A stretch of 64,000 nucleotides of DNA from the NCBI GenBank assembly GCA_021156175.1, contig JAJNBL010000001.1, forward strand, positions 124,001 through 188,000. The letters run 5' to 3'. The translations under genes were made by a program, and so were the position numbers. The DNA comes from Rickettsiales bacterium (lineage in GTDB: Bacteria > Pseudomonadota > Alphaproteobacteria > Rickettsiales > JAJNBL01). The notes beneath the pieces are model-generated. The model was not told the origin of the DNA. It ran no database searches and saw only the letters and a program-made list of their open reading frames with translations. Positions 38,877-48,111 of the stretch are shown piece after piece; positions within the stretch are counted from its first letter, which is position 1; every line of letters starts with the position of its first letter.

Positions 38877-38927
38877 CCCTCCTTGGCACCGCTTCTTCTG
38901 AACGGTCTCAAGGAGGGATTCTTTTTT
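38877..38927 (+). terminator. Rho-independent terminator after the giant gene
   Basis: Outer stem CCCTCCTTG/CAAGGAGGG with an inner CACCG/CGGT pairing, followed by a T-rich run. It closes the giant gene's transcript 14 bp after its stop and isolates it from hom. Confidence 0.85.
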
Positions 38928-39017
38928 AGATTCCCCTCCTCCCAGATTCCTATTGTCCCTCCTTCCTTTTTTCGCTAAGCTCTCAGCCCATTTGATAATT
39001 TATAGCTAGTGTACTCC

Positions 39018-40316
39018 ATGACTTCATTACGACTTGGCATCGCAGGCCTCGGCACAGTAGGCATTGGCCTTTGTGATATTCTCTTAAAGAAAGCCGATTT
39101 CATCACGGAGCGCGCTGGCCTCCCAATCACTGTTTCTGCCGTTTCTGCCCGGGATAAAACCAAAAACCGTGGCCTCGATTTTTCCAAAATCGCATGGGAA
39201 GATAAACCAGAAGCCCTGGCATCTCGTGCCGATATCGATGTCGTCGTAGAGCTCATGGGCGGCGAAGGTGGTTCCGCTTATGCACTATGCAAACAAGCAC
39301 TCCAAAACGGAAAACATGTCGTTACCGCGAATAAAGCGATGATCGCGCATCACGGCGTGGAACTCGCTGAACTTGCTGAAAAACATAACGTATCACTCGC
39401 GTTTGAAGCTTCCGTTGCCGGCGGCATTCCAATCCTCAAAGGCTTGAAAGAAGGTCTCGCTGCAAACCGCTTCAGCCACATCGTGGGCATCTTGAACGGC
39501 ACATGCAATTACATCCTCACCCAAATGGAACGCACCGGAAAAGATTTTGGTGAGATTCTAGATGCCGCGCAAAAAGCAGGTTATGCCGAAGCCGATCCGT
39601 CCTTTGATATTGATGGGATCGACACTGCCCATAAACTCAGCATCCTCGCAGCCGTTGCGTATGGGAACAAAGTGAGCTTCCAGGATGTTTATATCGAAGG
39701 TATTCGACATGTCACATTAGATGACATACGTTATGCACGGGAACTCGGCTTTGCGATTAAGCTGCTCGGCATCTGCCGGAAAACCGCACATGGCATTGAG
39801 CAACGTGTACACCCTGCTCTGGTACCCGAATCCCACCCAATTGCAACCGTCAACGATGTTTATAATGCCGTGATCGCAGAATGCGATTCCGCGGGAAGTG
39901 CCATCTTTGAAGGACGCGGTGCAGGTGCCGGCCCAACAGCTTCTGCGGTTGTTGCAGACCTCATGGATATCGCGAGAAACAGGACATCATTCCCTTTCAA
40001 CGTACCCGTGGCGAAACTGAAATCTGAACCTACCGCATCAATGGATACGCTACAAAACGCGTATTACATCCGCTTGCATGTGGTGGATGCGCCGGGCGTA
40101 CTTGCCGAAATCACACGAATTTTCCGGGATAATGCGATTTCGATGAAGACCTTGTTGCAAAAAGCACCCAATTCTGACAATCATGTACAGGTCGTTGTCA
40201 CTACGCATATAACAACAGAGCGTGGGATGATGCAGGCGGTGAAAGCCATCGAATCTCTTGAAACCGTACTGGAATCTCCGCATGTTATGCGGATTGAAAC
40301 CATGGCAGAGGCATAG
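39018..40316 (+). CDS. hom: Homoserine dehydrogenase
   Basis: NAD(P)-dependent reduction of aspartate semialdehyde to homoserine, upstream of methionine and threonine. 432 residues. Rossmann motif LGIAGLGTVGIGL, catalytic region with GTCNYILTQM and DPSFDIDGIDTAHKLSILA, and a C-terminal ACT domain (about 350-430), as in monofunctional proteobacterial enzymes that are feedback-regulated. The ATG at 39018 fits the family start; a GTG at 39009 is in frame. glpX follows after 27 bp. Confidence 0.96.
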   Translation: MTSLRLGIAGLGTVGIGLCDILLKKADFITERAGLPITVSAVSARDKTKNRGLDFSKIAWEDKPEALASRADIDVVVELMGGEGGSAYALCKQALQNGKHVVTANKAMIAHHGVELAELAEKHNVSLAFEASVAGGIPILKGLKEGLAANRFSHIVGILNGTCNYILTQMERTGKDFGEILDAAQKAGYAEADPSFDIDGIDTAHKLSILAAVAYGNKVSFQDVYIEGIRHVTLDDIRYARELGFAIKLLGICRKTAHGIEQRVHPALVPESHPIATVNDVYNAVIAECDSAGSAIFEGRGAGAGPTASAVVADLMDIARNRTSFPFNVPVAKLKSEPTASMDTLQNAYYIRLHVVDAPGVLAEITRIFRDNAISMKTLLQKAPNSDNHVQVVVTTHITTERGMMQAVKAIESLETVLESPHVMRIETMAEA

Positions 40317-40343
40317 AACAACAACTTTTTGGGAATCACCATA

Positions 40344-41366
40344 ATGGATAAGAAACTACTTTTCCCTCTAGAACACGAACAATTAACGCTGGATCGAAAC
40401 CTCGCGCTTGAGGCCGTCCGCGTCACAGAAGCCGCGGCGCTTGCTTGCCATCACTGGATGGGACGGGGTGATGAGAAAGCCGCTGACCAAGCCGCGGTAA
40501 ACGCGATGCGCCGTGCGTTAAATGGTCTGTCGATTGACGGAACAGTCGTGATTGGTGAAGGCGAACGGGATAAAGCACCGATGCTTTATATCGGCGAAAA
40601 AGTAGGAACAGGCGATGGCCCAGAAGTGGATATCGCGCTTGATCCATTAGAAGGCACCACGATTTGCGCAATCGGCGGCCCCAATGCGTTAGCCGTGATT
40701 GCGATTGCAGAACGCGGTGGATTCCTCCATGCACCGGATGTCTATATGGATAAAATCGCCGTAGGCGGTGGCCTTCCGGATGGTATTGTGGATATTGATG
40801 AAGAACCCGCCGCTAATTTGAAAAGTTTAGCTAAAGCAAAAAAATGTGATGTGTCAGATCTCCTTGTAGTGATCTTAAAGCGTCCTCGTCATGAAGAACT
40901 GATTGCACGCGTACGCGAGGCTGGTGCACGCATCCAATTGATTGGTGATGGCGATGTCGCAGCCGTTATTGCAACCGCAAAACCTGAAACCGGTGCGGAT
41001 ATTTATATAGGAATCGGTGGTGCACCAGAAGGTGTACTCGCTGCAGCCGCGCTCCGTTCAATTGGCGGACAAATGCAAGGCCGACTCATTTTCGATAACG
41101 CAGAGCAGCGCGAACGTGCAAAACGTATGGGTATACTCGACTTTACGAAACGCTATACGTTAGAAGAAATGGCCAAAGGCGATGTAATGTTCGCGGCAAC
41201 GGGTGTGACCAGCGGCTCGATGCTAGAAGGCGTGAAGCGCTTCCCTGGTTCGGCTCGCACAACGTCAATCGTGATGCGCTCGAAAACAGCAACCGTACGC
41301 ACCATCATTACGGAACATCATTTTAACCGTAAAATCGGTGGCGATCCTGCACAGGGTGCGGAGTAA
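40344..41366 (+). CDS. glpX: Class II fructose-1,6-bisphosphatase GlpX
   Basis: Gluconeogenic phosphatase of the GlpX family, 340 residues from the ATG at 40344 (a TTG lies five codons upstream). Motifs: VIGEGERDKAPMLYIGE, the metal-binding DIALDPLEGTT and GIGGAPEGVLAAAAL. It lies between hom and recJ, an order also common in alphaproteobacteria, and these three are probably co-transcribed (gaps of 27 bp each). Confidence 0.95.
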   Translation: MDKKLLFPLEHEQLTLDRNLALEAVRVTEAAALACHHWMGRGDEKAADQAAVNAMRRALNGLSIDGTVVIGEGERDKAPMLYIGEKVGTGDGPEVDIALDPLEGTTICAIGGPNALAVIAIAERGGFLHAPDVYMDKIAVGGGLPDGIVDIDEEPAANLKSLAKAKKCDVSDLLVVILKRPRHEELIARVREAGARIQLIGDGDVAAVIATAKPETGADIYIGIGGAPEGVLAAAALRSIGGQMQGRLIFDNAEQRERAKRMGILDFTKRYTLEEMAKGDVMFAATGVTSGSMLEGVKRFPGSARTTSIVMRSKTATVRTIITEHHFNRKIGGDPAQGAE

Positions 41367-41393
41367 TTAACGTCCATTTGGGGATAAAGTCCT

Positions 41394-43244
41394 GTGACTG
41401 CGCAGCTTCTATCCTCTTTTTCCAATGCTTTGGAAACTCCCAAAGCGACGGGATTGGCCACTTTTCTAAACAACCTTAAACCCGTTAACGGTGTTTCATG
41501 GCGGTTGAGAAATAGTGATGAACGCTTAGTCCTCGCCCTTTCCCAACGGTTAGACATTCCAGAAATCGTGGCAAAAGTACTTGCTGGACGGCAAGTTCCA
41601 CTCGAAACAGCAGCAGATTTTCTAGAACCCACACTTAAAAAACTGCTCCCCGATCCTTTCCATTTGCTCGATATGGATAAAGCCGCCGTACGTATCGTAG
41701 AAGCCATTCAAAAACGCGAACACATCGCGGTATTTGGCGATTATGATGTCGATGGCGCGACCTCTTCCGCGCTGCTGAAACGCTTTTTCCAGATGATTGG
41801 GCACAATATCACAATCTATATCCCTGATCGTATAAAAGAAGGCTACGGACCCAATATACCTGCACTGCTTTCCCTTCGGAAAGAAGGCGTCTCTCTTGTG
41901 ATTACGGTCGATTGCGGAACCGTGTCTTTTGAACCACTCAAAGCCGCGAAAGATGCGGGACTTGATGTAATCGTCATTGACCACCATTTAGGCGCGCCGG
42001 AACTCCCCGAAGCAGTCGCGGTGGTGAATCCCAATCGCTTGGATGAAACCTCGCCGCACCGCCACATGGCTGCCGTCGGGGTCTCCTTTTTACTCGCCGT
42101 TGCAGTGAATGCGCGCTTACGGGAAGCGGGACTAACCACTGCCGCAAATCTTCTCTCATTGCTTGATCTGGTGGCGCTCGGCACCGTATGCGACGTGATG
42201 CCCTTAACCGGCATTAACCGCGCTTTTGTGACGCAAGGCCTAAAAATCCTCAGCGCCCGGCAAAATTTAGGCTTACGCGCTTTGTGCGATATCGCGAAGC
42301 TCGATAGCGCACCCACCGCGTATCATTTAGGATTTGTCTTAGGACCACGCATTAATGCCGGGGGAAGAGTGGGTAAATCGGATTTAGGCGCAATCCTCCT
42401 TTCCACAGCAGATTCCGATGTCGCCTTCACCATTGCACCGGAACTTGACCGATTAAACTTAGAGCGCAAAGTACTGGAAGAAGAAGTGCTTGCCCAGGCG
42501 ATGGAACAAGGCGAGGCGCAAGATCTTACAGGACAACCGCTTATTTTCGCACAAGGCAAAGGCTGGCATCCAGGCGTGATCGGGATTATCGCCAGCCGCC
42601 TCAAAGAACGTTTCCACAAGCCTGCAATCGTCATTGCGATTGACGAAAAAGGCATTGGGAAAGCCTCTGCTCGTTCCGTTGCAGGAGTGGATTTTGGAGC
42701 TACGGTAGGGCAAGCAAAACTCGAAGGCTTGCTCTTAGAAGGCGGAGGACACGCGATGGCCGCCGGTTTTAGTGTGGAAGCCTCACGTATTCCCGCACTT
42801 GTTAATTTCTTCGCGACACATTTCGCTAAAGGGGTCGCCGCGTACCAAGAAACACGAGGGCTAGAATGCGATGCTATCCTTACCACCCACGGCATTACGC
42901 CTGAACTTGCCGCACTTATTGAACGTGCAGGCCCATTTGGTGTAGGAAATCCCACTCCCCGATTTATCTTGGCAGGATGTTATCTAGCCGGCGCAGAGAT
43001 TGTGGGGAAAGACCATATACGTTGCTTTTTGGGGAGCGAACAACGCACCGGCAACAAAATTGCTTCGGAAAAAACGGGAAGCTTGAAAGCCATGGCGTTC
43101 CGGGCAGTTGGAACACCGCTTGGAGATTTTCTGTTAGGCACAAAAGGCACCTCCTGCCATGTGGTCGGACAGTTACGCCTAAATCATTGGCAAGGACGCA
43201 CAAGCGCCGAGTTTACCGTCGAAGATATTGCTCCCGCACAATAA
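41394..43244 (+). CDS. recJ: Single-stranded-DNA-specific exonuclease RecJ
   Basis: 5'-3' ssDNA exonuclease for recombination and repair. 616 residues from a GTG start. DHH-family motifs: VFGDYDVDGATSSALL, VITVDCGT, VIDHHLG and the DHHA1-type GGHAMAAGF. The C-terminal nucleic-acid-binding domain is present, so the protein is complete. A bidirectional terminator follows immediately. Confidence 0.96.
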   Translation: MTAQLLSSFSNALETPKATGLATFLNNLKPVNGVSWRLRNSDERLVLALSQRLDIPEIVAKVLAGRQVPLETAADFLEPTLKKLLPDPFHLLDMDKAAVRIVEAIQKREHIAVFGDYDVDGATSSALLKRFFQMIGHNITIYIPDRIKEGYGPNIPALLSLRKEGVSLVITVDCGTVSFEPLKAAKDAGLDVIVIDHHLGAPELPEAVAVVNPNRLDETSPHRHMAAVGVSFLLAVAVNARLREAGLTTAANLLSLLDLVALGTVCDVMPLTGINRAFVTQGLKILSARQNLGLRALCDIAKLDSAPTAYHLGFVLGPRINAGGRVGKSDLGAILLSTADSDVAFTIAPELDRLNLERKVLEEEVLAQAMEQGEAQDLTGQPLIFAQGKGWHPGVIGIIASRLKERFHKPAIVIAIDEKGIGKASARSVAGVDFGATVGQAKLEGLLLEGGGHAMAAGFSVEASRIPALVNFFATHFAKGVAAYQETRGLECDAILTTHGITPELAALIERAGPFGVGNPTPRFILAGCYLAGAEIVGKDHIRCFLGSEQRTGNKIASEKTGSLKAMAFRAVGTPLGDFLLGTKGTSCHVVGQLRLNHWQGRTSAEFTVEDIAPAQ

Positions 43245-43274
43245 AAAAAGAGGAGCACATGTCTCCTCTTTTTT
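43244..43274. terminator. Bidirectional rho-independent terminator
   Basis: Perfect stem AAAAAAGAGGAG/CTCCTCTTTTTT with a 7-nt loop, between recJ and the convergent small secreted protein gene; functional in both directions by symmetry. Confidence 0.92.
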
Positions 43275-43296
43275 CAACTGAAGATGATTAGCTAGA

Positions 43297-43575
43297 CTAG
43301 AATTCCGAAGACTCTTCGCCTGTCTCTTCGCCTTCATCAGTAGATTCAGCCACTTTAGGGCAATCTTTGGTAACTTTACCGGTTTTTGAATCGGTTTGCG
43401 GAACACAATTATCCGCGTTTTCCTCATGACCTGCCATAGAATCCATTGCTGGGGCAGTTGCCGCCACCGCTGGAGCTTTCGTTGCAGCAGCCGCGTCAGC
43501 CGCCTGTGCTGCACCCGCTACCAACATCATTCCTACTACACCAGCCAATACTGTAGACCACAATTTCAATGCCAT
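43297..43575 (-). CDS. Small secreted protein, unknown function
   Basis: 92 residues starting at the ATG at 43575, which has GGAGAG six bases upstream (the frame runs on to 43683 but without a start signal). The N-terminus is a Sec signal peptide with probable cleavage after AQA. The mature part is Ala-rich, then acidic (Asp/Glu/Ser), with two cysteines (DNCVPQTD and KDCPKVAE) that could form a disulfide. No family recognised. Confidence 0.7.
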   Translation of the reverse strand: MALKLWSTVLAGVVGMMLVAGAAQAADAAAATKAPAVAATAPAMDSMAGHEENADNCVPQTDSKTGKVTKDCPKVAESTDEGEETGEESSEF

Positions 43576-43779
43576 ATACTCTCCATCATCAAACCCTATC
43601 AACCTTACGGGCTTCTCCTTGTTTACCAAGAAAAGAAACACCGTAATTATTCGACTACTAGACCGATTTATTGGAGTTTGCAATCGAAATTCTACTAATT
43701 CCCTACCTAAAAATCAGCTTCCAGTTGATAATGACGTCGCAAATGGTTAACGATTGGTAAATATAAATTGATATTTTCA

Positions 43780-43798
43780 TTAAATTATGCTAATTTTT
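43780..43798 (+). promoter_or_regulatory. AT-rich promoter-like motif shared with the giant gene
   Basis: TTAAATTATGCTAATTTTT stands 43 bp before the ATG at 43842. The closely similar TAAAATTATGATAAACTTT (28911-28929) precedes the giant gene. Each contains TATGNT, a plausible -10. The remaining gap 43576-43779 also has TTAA-N7-TAAA at 43747-43761, an imperfect CtrA-like site. Confidence 0.35.
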
Positions 43799-43841
43799 CT
43801 GCGCTTTATTCAATCCACGACATATTCACAAAAGGCATATC

Positions 43842-46787
43842 ATGAGCAAAGATTCCGATAAGAAAAAGAAGAAATCCGCTGGCTGTTTTGGTGGGAAAAA
43901 GAAAAAACACAAATTACAGGATGCACCTCAACTTGAAGTAAATTCCCAGGAACGGAGCGAAGAAAGATCTGCTGAGACTAGTGCAGAAGCTGCACCCACA
44001 AAACCTGCACGGATTATGGAAAAGATGCCAAGTGGCCACGAAGTTTACAAGACAACAAAAGTAAGATTAAAATCGAATTGGCTGGAAAAACCTTCCCGTA
44101 CAATTCCGGTTGACCAAGAAAGCAATCCGTCTAGTTCTTCCAAAGAAAAAATGGATACTCCTGTGGCATTCCCAGCCGTTATCAGGAACCAAAGCACTCC
44201 TGCTCCTACTTCTTCACAAGTGGAGACTACAGAAGCTCGGAAGAAGTGGGAAAAGCTGCTTGATTCCTCTAGAAAAAGCTCCGATAAAAAGCTGGATCTA
44301 AAAAAATCAAACACCTCAAGTGGAACAAAGCCATCCCAAAAGTCAACAGCACCAACAACACAACGTGCACAATCCGAAAATCCGGAGCATCTTTCTAATC
44401 GTTCCCGCTATAGCAACTTTACACCTAAAATCTCCGACAGCGTAAGCACCAACCCAAATAATCCCGCGCGGGTTGTATCGATAAACTCAACTCCTAGCAT
44501 TGTCCCTGCACCTTTAAAAGCGACACCCTCAAAAATCAACAGTGAGAGCAGGAAAGCACGATTTAGCAGTACCAGAAGTTTTGCAAATAATCCGAGTGGA
44601 AGCACACAATTGAGCGCTATGTCTCACGAAGAAGGGGATTCACTCGCTAGTAGTGAGGCTGTAGAAGTAAATGCTGAGCTATTATATACGGCAACGGAAG
44701 AAAAAAGCAGCTCCTTCTCAGAACAATCAAGCAGTGCTTCACCACGATTGGAACGGAAATTTACCCAACTTAGACTTATGCAAGTCGATGCAGGAGAAAG
44801 CACTGGTACTCTAGATGAAGCCTTCGCCGAGGCATGCACATCATTCCTTAAACAATGCACATCGAAAATGCCAAAAGACATCGAGCGAGCCATTAAGGAT
44901 GTTCTTGCGGATAACCATCTTGAGTATGTTGTGAAAGATGCCGCAGAGCTCGCATTCCGCACAGGAATTGAGCTGCTTAATGCATCGCATAGTACCCGTG
45001 CACTGGCAAAGTTTGCCGAAGCCAATCAATTAAAAGATTCAACAGCCGCCATATTTACTTATGCAGGCGCGCTATTTAAACAACTCCCAACGGATGTCGA
45101 TCTTCGGACAAGCACTCCGGAACACATGAAAATGATTGCAGAGGCTTTTGCATCCCGGGATCTAATTGATCGCTTTGTTCCTCCGGCCACTCCCAAACTA
45201 AAATCTTATACCGAAATATTCGTGGAGCGCCTGCGTACACAAGAAGATATACCTGTTGCCAGCAAAAAAATTGTTCAGGAAACGCTTTTCGCTTTAGGAC
45301 AAAAAACCCAAAAAGCGTTGGCTAAAGCTACAATTGATTCGTATAATCAGTATGAATCACCAAAAAGCAAAACCGCCTTCCTTACAGCGCAAGGTAAAGA
45401 CGACTTTATCTCCACAAAAGACTCCAAAGAATTCTTTGAACTGGATCAAAGACGATGCATGAATTGGGCAGAAAGCCTGACCTCTCAAGCCATTGCACTC
45501 GGGAAAGACCTATTAGCAAAAGATCCTAGCTTTATTCCAACGTATGTAGCCCAATTAGAAAAACAGATTACTTTCTGTTATGAAAATCTGCGAGATACTG
45601 ACACATATAATAAAGTTCAAGGATTCCTTACTAAGCTTAAAAACGTGCCAGATACATTAACAGGCGATGCCAAGAAAACTTCTATCAATACTGCGGTTGC
45701 TTCCTTGGTACGGCTCCAGAAATATTTTGAAACCAACAATGTTTCCACACGAGGATGGCAAGACTTCCTTGTGAAAAAAGTAGGTCAATACCAGAAAGAA
45801 TTGTCCGATCTTTTTCTTTCTCAAGCGCCACAGAATACTAGCGCTCCAACATCCGTCACAGCATCTCAGCCTAAAGATTCCCGTGGCAAGAAAAGAGCTG
45901 CTCCACGCACGCTTGCCACTACCACAGCTCCAACTGCAACCCCTTCTGCTACTCCAAAACCAGTACTTACTGACACCCCAGATCCTGTTGCTGCACCTGT
46001 TGCTGCGTCCACACTTCCTCAAGTAACAGTAGCCGCACCGGAACCTGTTGCATCTCCGTTGAAAACGAAGATCACAGCAGAATGGATACAGAACCTCCCA
46101 ACTAAGGAGCAACCATTATCAGATTCGGAAGAAGTTGCTTATAAAAAATTCCAGGAATCAAAGGCAAGAAATCCTGAGGATTTTAAGCTAAAGCTTGAAG
46201 CTATGTCTCAAAGCCAGCAGTTCATCTACTTTAATATAGTAGAAAGAAATAACTATCAAAAACTGCGAGACTTAGAAGCGCGCCGTACGCCTTCTAAAAC
46301 GTTAGTTTCCCCCGTAGCACAACAAACACAGCTAAGCACAGAACCCACTCATGTTCCTGCTTCTGCTAGATCTAATGAGGAAGAAGTTATAAATAAAATT
46401 ATTGCCCTGAAAGCAACACTTCCTCGAGCCGAATGGGAAGAGGCAGTGCAGCAGCTCACCCCGGAACTTAAAGCCAAACTGGAGCGCCTTGAGAACAAGC
46501 TGGAGGCGGAAAAAGATACGGCGGTGAAATTCCAAAGCCCAGTTAAAGCACTCGCGGCTCAATTCACGAAGAAGGATGAAGAGGCACAAAGAACACCACA
46601 CATTACTCCTTCGAGACAGACAGAGACATCGGCAGTACCACACACACTGGCAAAATCACCTGCGGCGGCACAGAGATATCTAGACCGCATTAAATCGGGA
46701 GCCGAAGGCACGCAAACACCTTCTCCAAGTCAGGTTAAACGACTTACTGCGCGCACGGTTGCAGATAACAGCTGGATTAAACAATAA
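43842..46787 (+). CDS. Large low-complexity protein with polybasic N-terminus, unknown function
   Basis: 981 residues, no recognised family. It begins with a polybasic stretch containing one cysteine (five Lys, then CFGG, then KKKKHK). Residues about 30-300 are Ser/Thr/Pro-rich and probably disordered, about 305-660 helical, about 660-740 Pro/Ala/Thr-rich, about 745-810 and 845-895 helical with a loosely similar heptad pattern, and the tail basic and Ser/Pro-rich. There is no signal peptide or membrane segment. Composition resembles the giant gene at 29009-38862, and both share an upstream motif. The convergent ispG stop is 8 bp away. Confidence 0.8.
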   Translation: MSKDSDKKKKKSAGCFGGKKKKHKLQDAPQLEVNSQERSEERSAETSAEAAPTKPARIMEKMPSGHEVYKTTKVRLKSNWLEKPSRTIPVDQESNPSSSSKEKMDTPVAFPAVIRNQSTPAPTSSQVETTEARKKWEKLLDSSRKSSDKKLDLKKSNTSSGTKPSQKSTAPTTQRAQSENPEHLSNRSRYSNFTPKISDSVSTNPNNPARVVSINSTPSIVPAPLKATPSKINSESRKARFSSTRSFANNPSGSTQLSAMSHEEGDSLASSEAVEVNAELLYTATEEKSSSFSEQSSSASPRLERKFTQLRLMQVDAGESTGTLDEAFAEACTSFLKQCTSKMPKDIERAIKDVLADNHLEYVVKDAAELAFRTGIELLNASHSTRALAKFAEANQLKDSTAAIFTYAGALFKQLPTDVDLRTSTPEHMKMIAEAFASRDLIDRFVPPATPKLKSYTEIFVERLRTQEDIPVASKKIVQETLFALGQKTQKALAKATIDSYNQYESPKSKTAFLTAQGKDDFISTKDSKEFFELDQRRCMNWAESLTSQAIALGKDLLAKDPSFIPTYVAQLEKQITFCYENLRDTDTYNKVQGFLTKLKNVPDTLTGDAKKTSINTAVASLVRLQKYFETNNVSTRGWQDFLVKKVGQYQKELSDLFLSQAPQNTSAPTSVTASQPKDSRGKKRAAPRTLATTTAPTATPSATPKPVLTDTPDPVAAPVAASTLPQVTVAAPEPVASPLKTKITAEWIQNLPTKEQPLSDSEEVAYKKFQESKARNPEDFKLKLEAMSQSQQFIYFNIVERNNYQKLRDLEARRTPSKTLVSPVAQQTQLSTEPTHVPASARSNEEEVINKIIALKATLPRAEWEEAVQQLTPELKAKLERLENKLEAEKDTAVKFQSPVKALAAQFTKKDEEAQRTPHITPSRQTETSAVPHTLAKSPAAAQRYLDRIKSGAEGTQTPSPSQVKRLTARTVADNSWIKQ

Positions 46788-46824
46788 CAAAAGACCTATG
46801 CCGCATTTCCGGATGCGGTATAGG
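46783..46824 (-). terminator. Terminator hairpin overlapping the ispG stop
   Basis: CCTATGCCGCAT/ATGCGGTATAGG arms (one G-T pair) with a 6-nt loop span the last codons of ispG; on the minus strand a T-rich stretch follows. It uses coding sequence for its stem and separates ispG from the convergent gene. Confidence 0.65.
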
Positions 46825-48049
46825 CTTTCCCATAGCGTTGTGCGATATAGGTTTCCACAAGCACCTGGAATTGTTCCGCGATATCCGCACCTTTAAGCGT
46901 ATGGGCTTTCTTCCCATCAATAAACACCGGCGCAGTCGGCTGTTCACCCGTACCAGGCAAGCTGATACCGATATCGGCATGCTTGCTCTCCCCCGGCCCA
47001 TTGACGATACAGCCCATCACGGCCACCTGGAGATTCTCCACACCGGGATATTTCGCTTTCCAGATCGGCATTTGCTCGCGTAAGAACGATTGAATTTTAT
47101 CCGCCAGTGATTGGAACACTGTACTGGTTGTCCGTCCACATCCTGGGCAAGCCGTCACTTGCGGGACGAATGAACGCAAGCCCATCGTCTGGAGAATTTC
47201 CTGACATACAACCACCTCCTGCTCGCGAGGCTCACCTGGACGAGGCGTAAGCGATGCACGAATCGTATCCCCAATTCCATCTTGCAAAAGCTGCGAGAGC
47301 GCCGCCGTAGTTGCCACAATGCCTTTCGATCCCAATCCTGCTTCCGTGAGACCCACATGCAAAGCATAGGTAGAACGCTGAGACAATGCGCGATACACCG
47401 CGACCAAATCCTGTACCCGGCTCACTTTGCACGAAATCACAATCTGATCCGGTCGAAGCCCGACTTTTTCTGCTTTCTCCGCATTCGTCAGTGCTGATAA
47501 TACCAGCGCTTCGCGCAATATTTCATCTGCTGATTTTGGGTTTTCAAGCGCAGCATTTTCATCCATCAGACGTGTCGCCATCTCCTGATCTAAACTGCCC
47601 CAATTTACCCCAATCCGCACCGGCTTATTGTACCGTACAGCACATTCCACCATCATCTCAAATTGCTTGTCACGCTTTTCGCCGAATCCCACATTTCCTG
47701 GGTTAATCCGATATTTCGCTAAGCCTTCCGCACATGCCGGATGATTCTTAAGCAACGTATGGCCATTATAGTGAAAACACCCAACCAGCGGCACATCATA
47801 ACCTGCCTTAAGGATCGCATCACGGATATGAGGAACAGCCGCCGCGGCCTCTTCGGTATTAACCGTCAGGCGCACGATCTCCGATCCCGCCCGGTGGAGG
47901 TCTATCACCTGCTTCGTGGTAGATGCGATATCCACCGTATCGGTATTCGTCATGGATTGCACCACGACGGGCGCACCGCCACCGATGACTACCTTGCCAA
48001 CCGTAACTTTATGCGTAAGATGACGCTTGATATGGGGAAGTGCAACCAT
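46796..48049 (-). CDS. ispG: 4-hydroxy-3-methylbut-2-en-1-yl diphosphate synthase IspG
   Basis: [4Fe-4S] enzyme of the MEP isoprenoid pathway (MEcPP to HMBPP). 417 residues. [13 protein letters not shown] at the N-terminus, TIM-barrel domain, and cluster cysteines in TACPGCGRT and [12 protein letters not shown] followed by [11 protein letters not shown]. Normal length for the bacterial two-domain form. Divergent from the monooxygenase gene. Confidence 0.97.
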   Translation of the reverse strand: MVALPHIKRHLTHKVTVGKVVIGGGAPVVVQSMTNTDTVDIASTTKQVIDLHRAGSEIVRLTVNTEEAAAAVPHIRDAILKAGYDVPLVGCFHYNGHTLLKNHPACAEGLAKYRINPGNVGFGEKRDKQFEMMVECAVRYNKPVRIGVNWGSLDQEMATRLMDENAALENPKSADEILREALVLSALTNAEKAEKVGLRPDQIVISCKVSRVQDLVAVYRALSQRSTYALHVGLTEAGLGSKGIVATTAALSQLLQDGIGDTIRASLTPRPGEPREQEVVVCQEILQTMGLRSFVPQVTACPGCGRTTSTVFQSLADKIQSFLREQMPIWKAKYPGVENLQVAVMGCIVNGPGESKHADIGISLPGTGEQPTAPVFIDGKKAHTLKGADIAEQFQVLVETYIAQRYGKAYTASGNAA

Positions 48050-48111
48050 GTATAGTGCCTATAGTGAATTCCAAGCCTTTGTAGCATAAATAGAGTGGAA
48101 ACTCAAAGAAA

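Noticed and set aside
43576-43683. Longer form of the small secreted protein
   Set aside because: The extension would bury the signal peptide, and the ATG at 43575 has a good GGAGA site.
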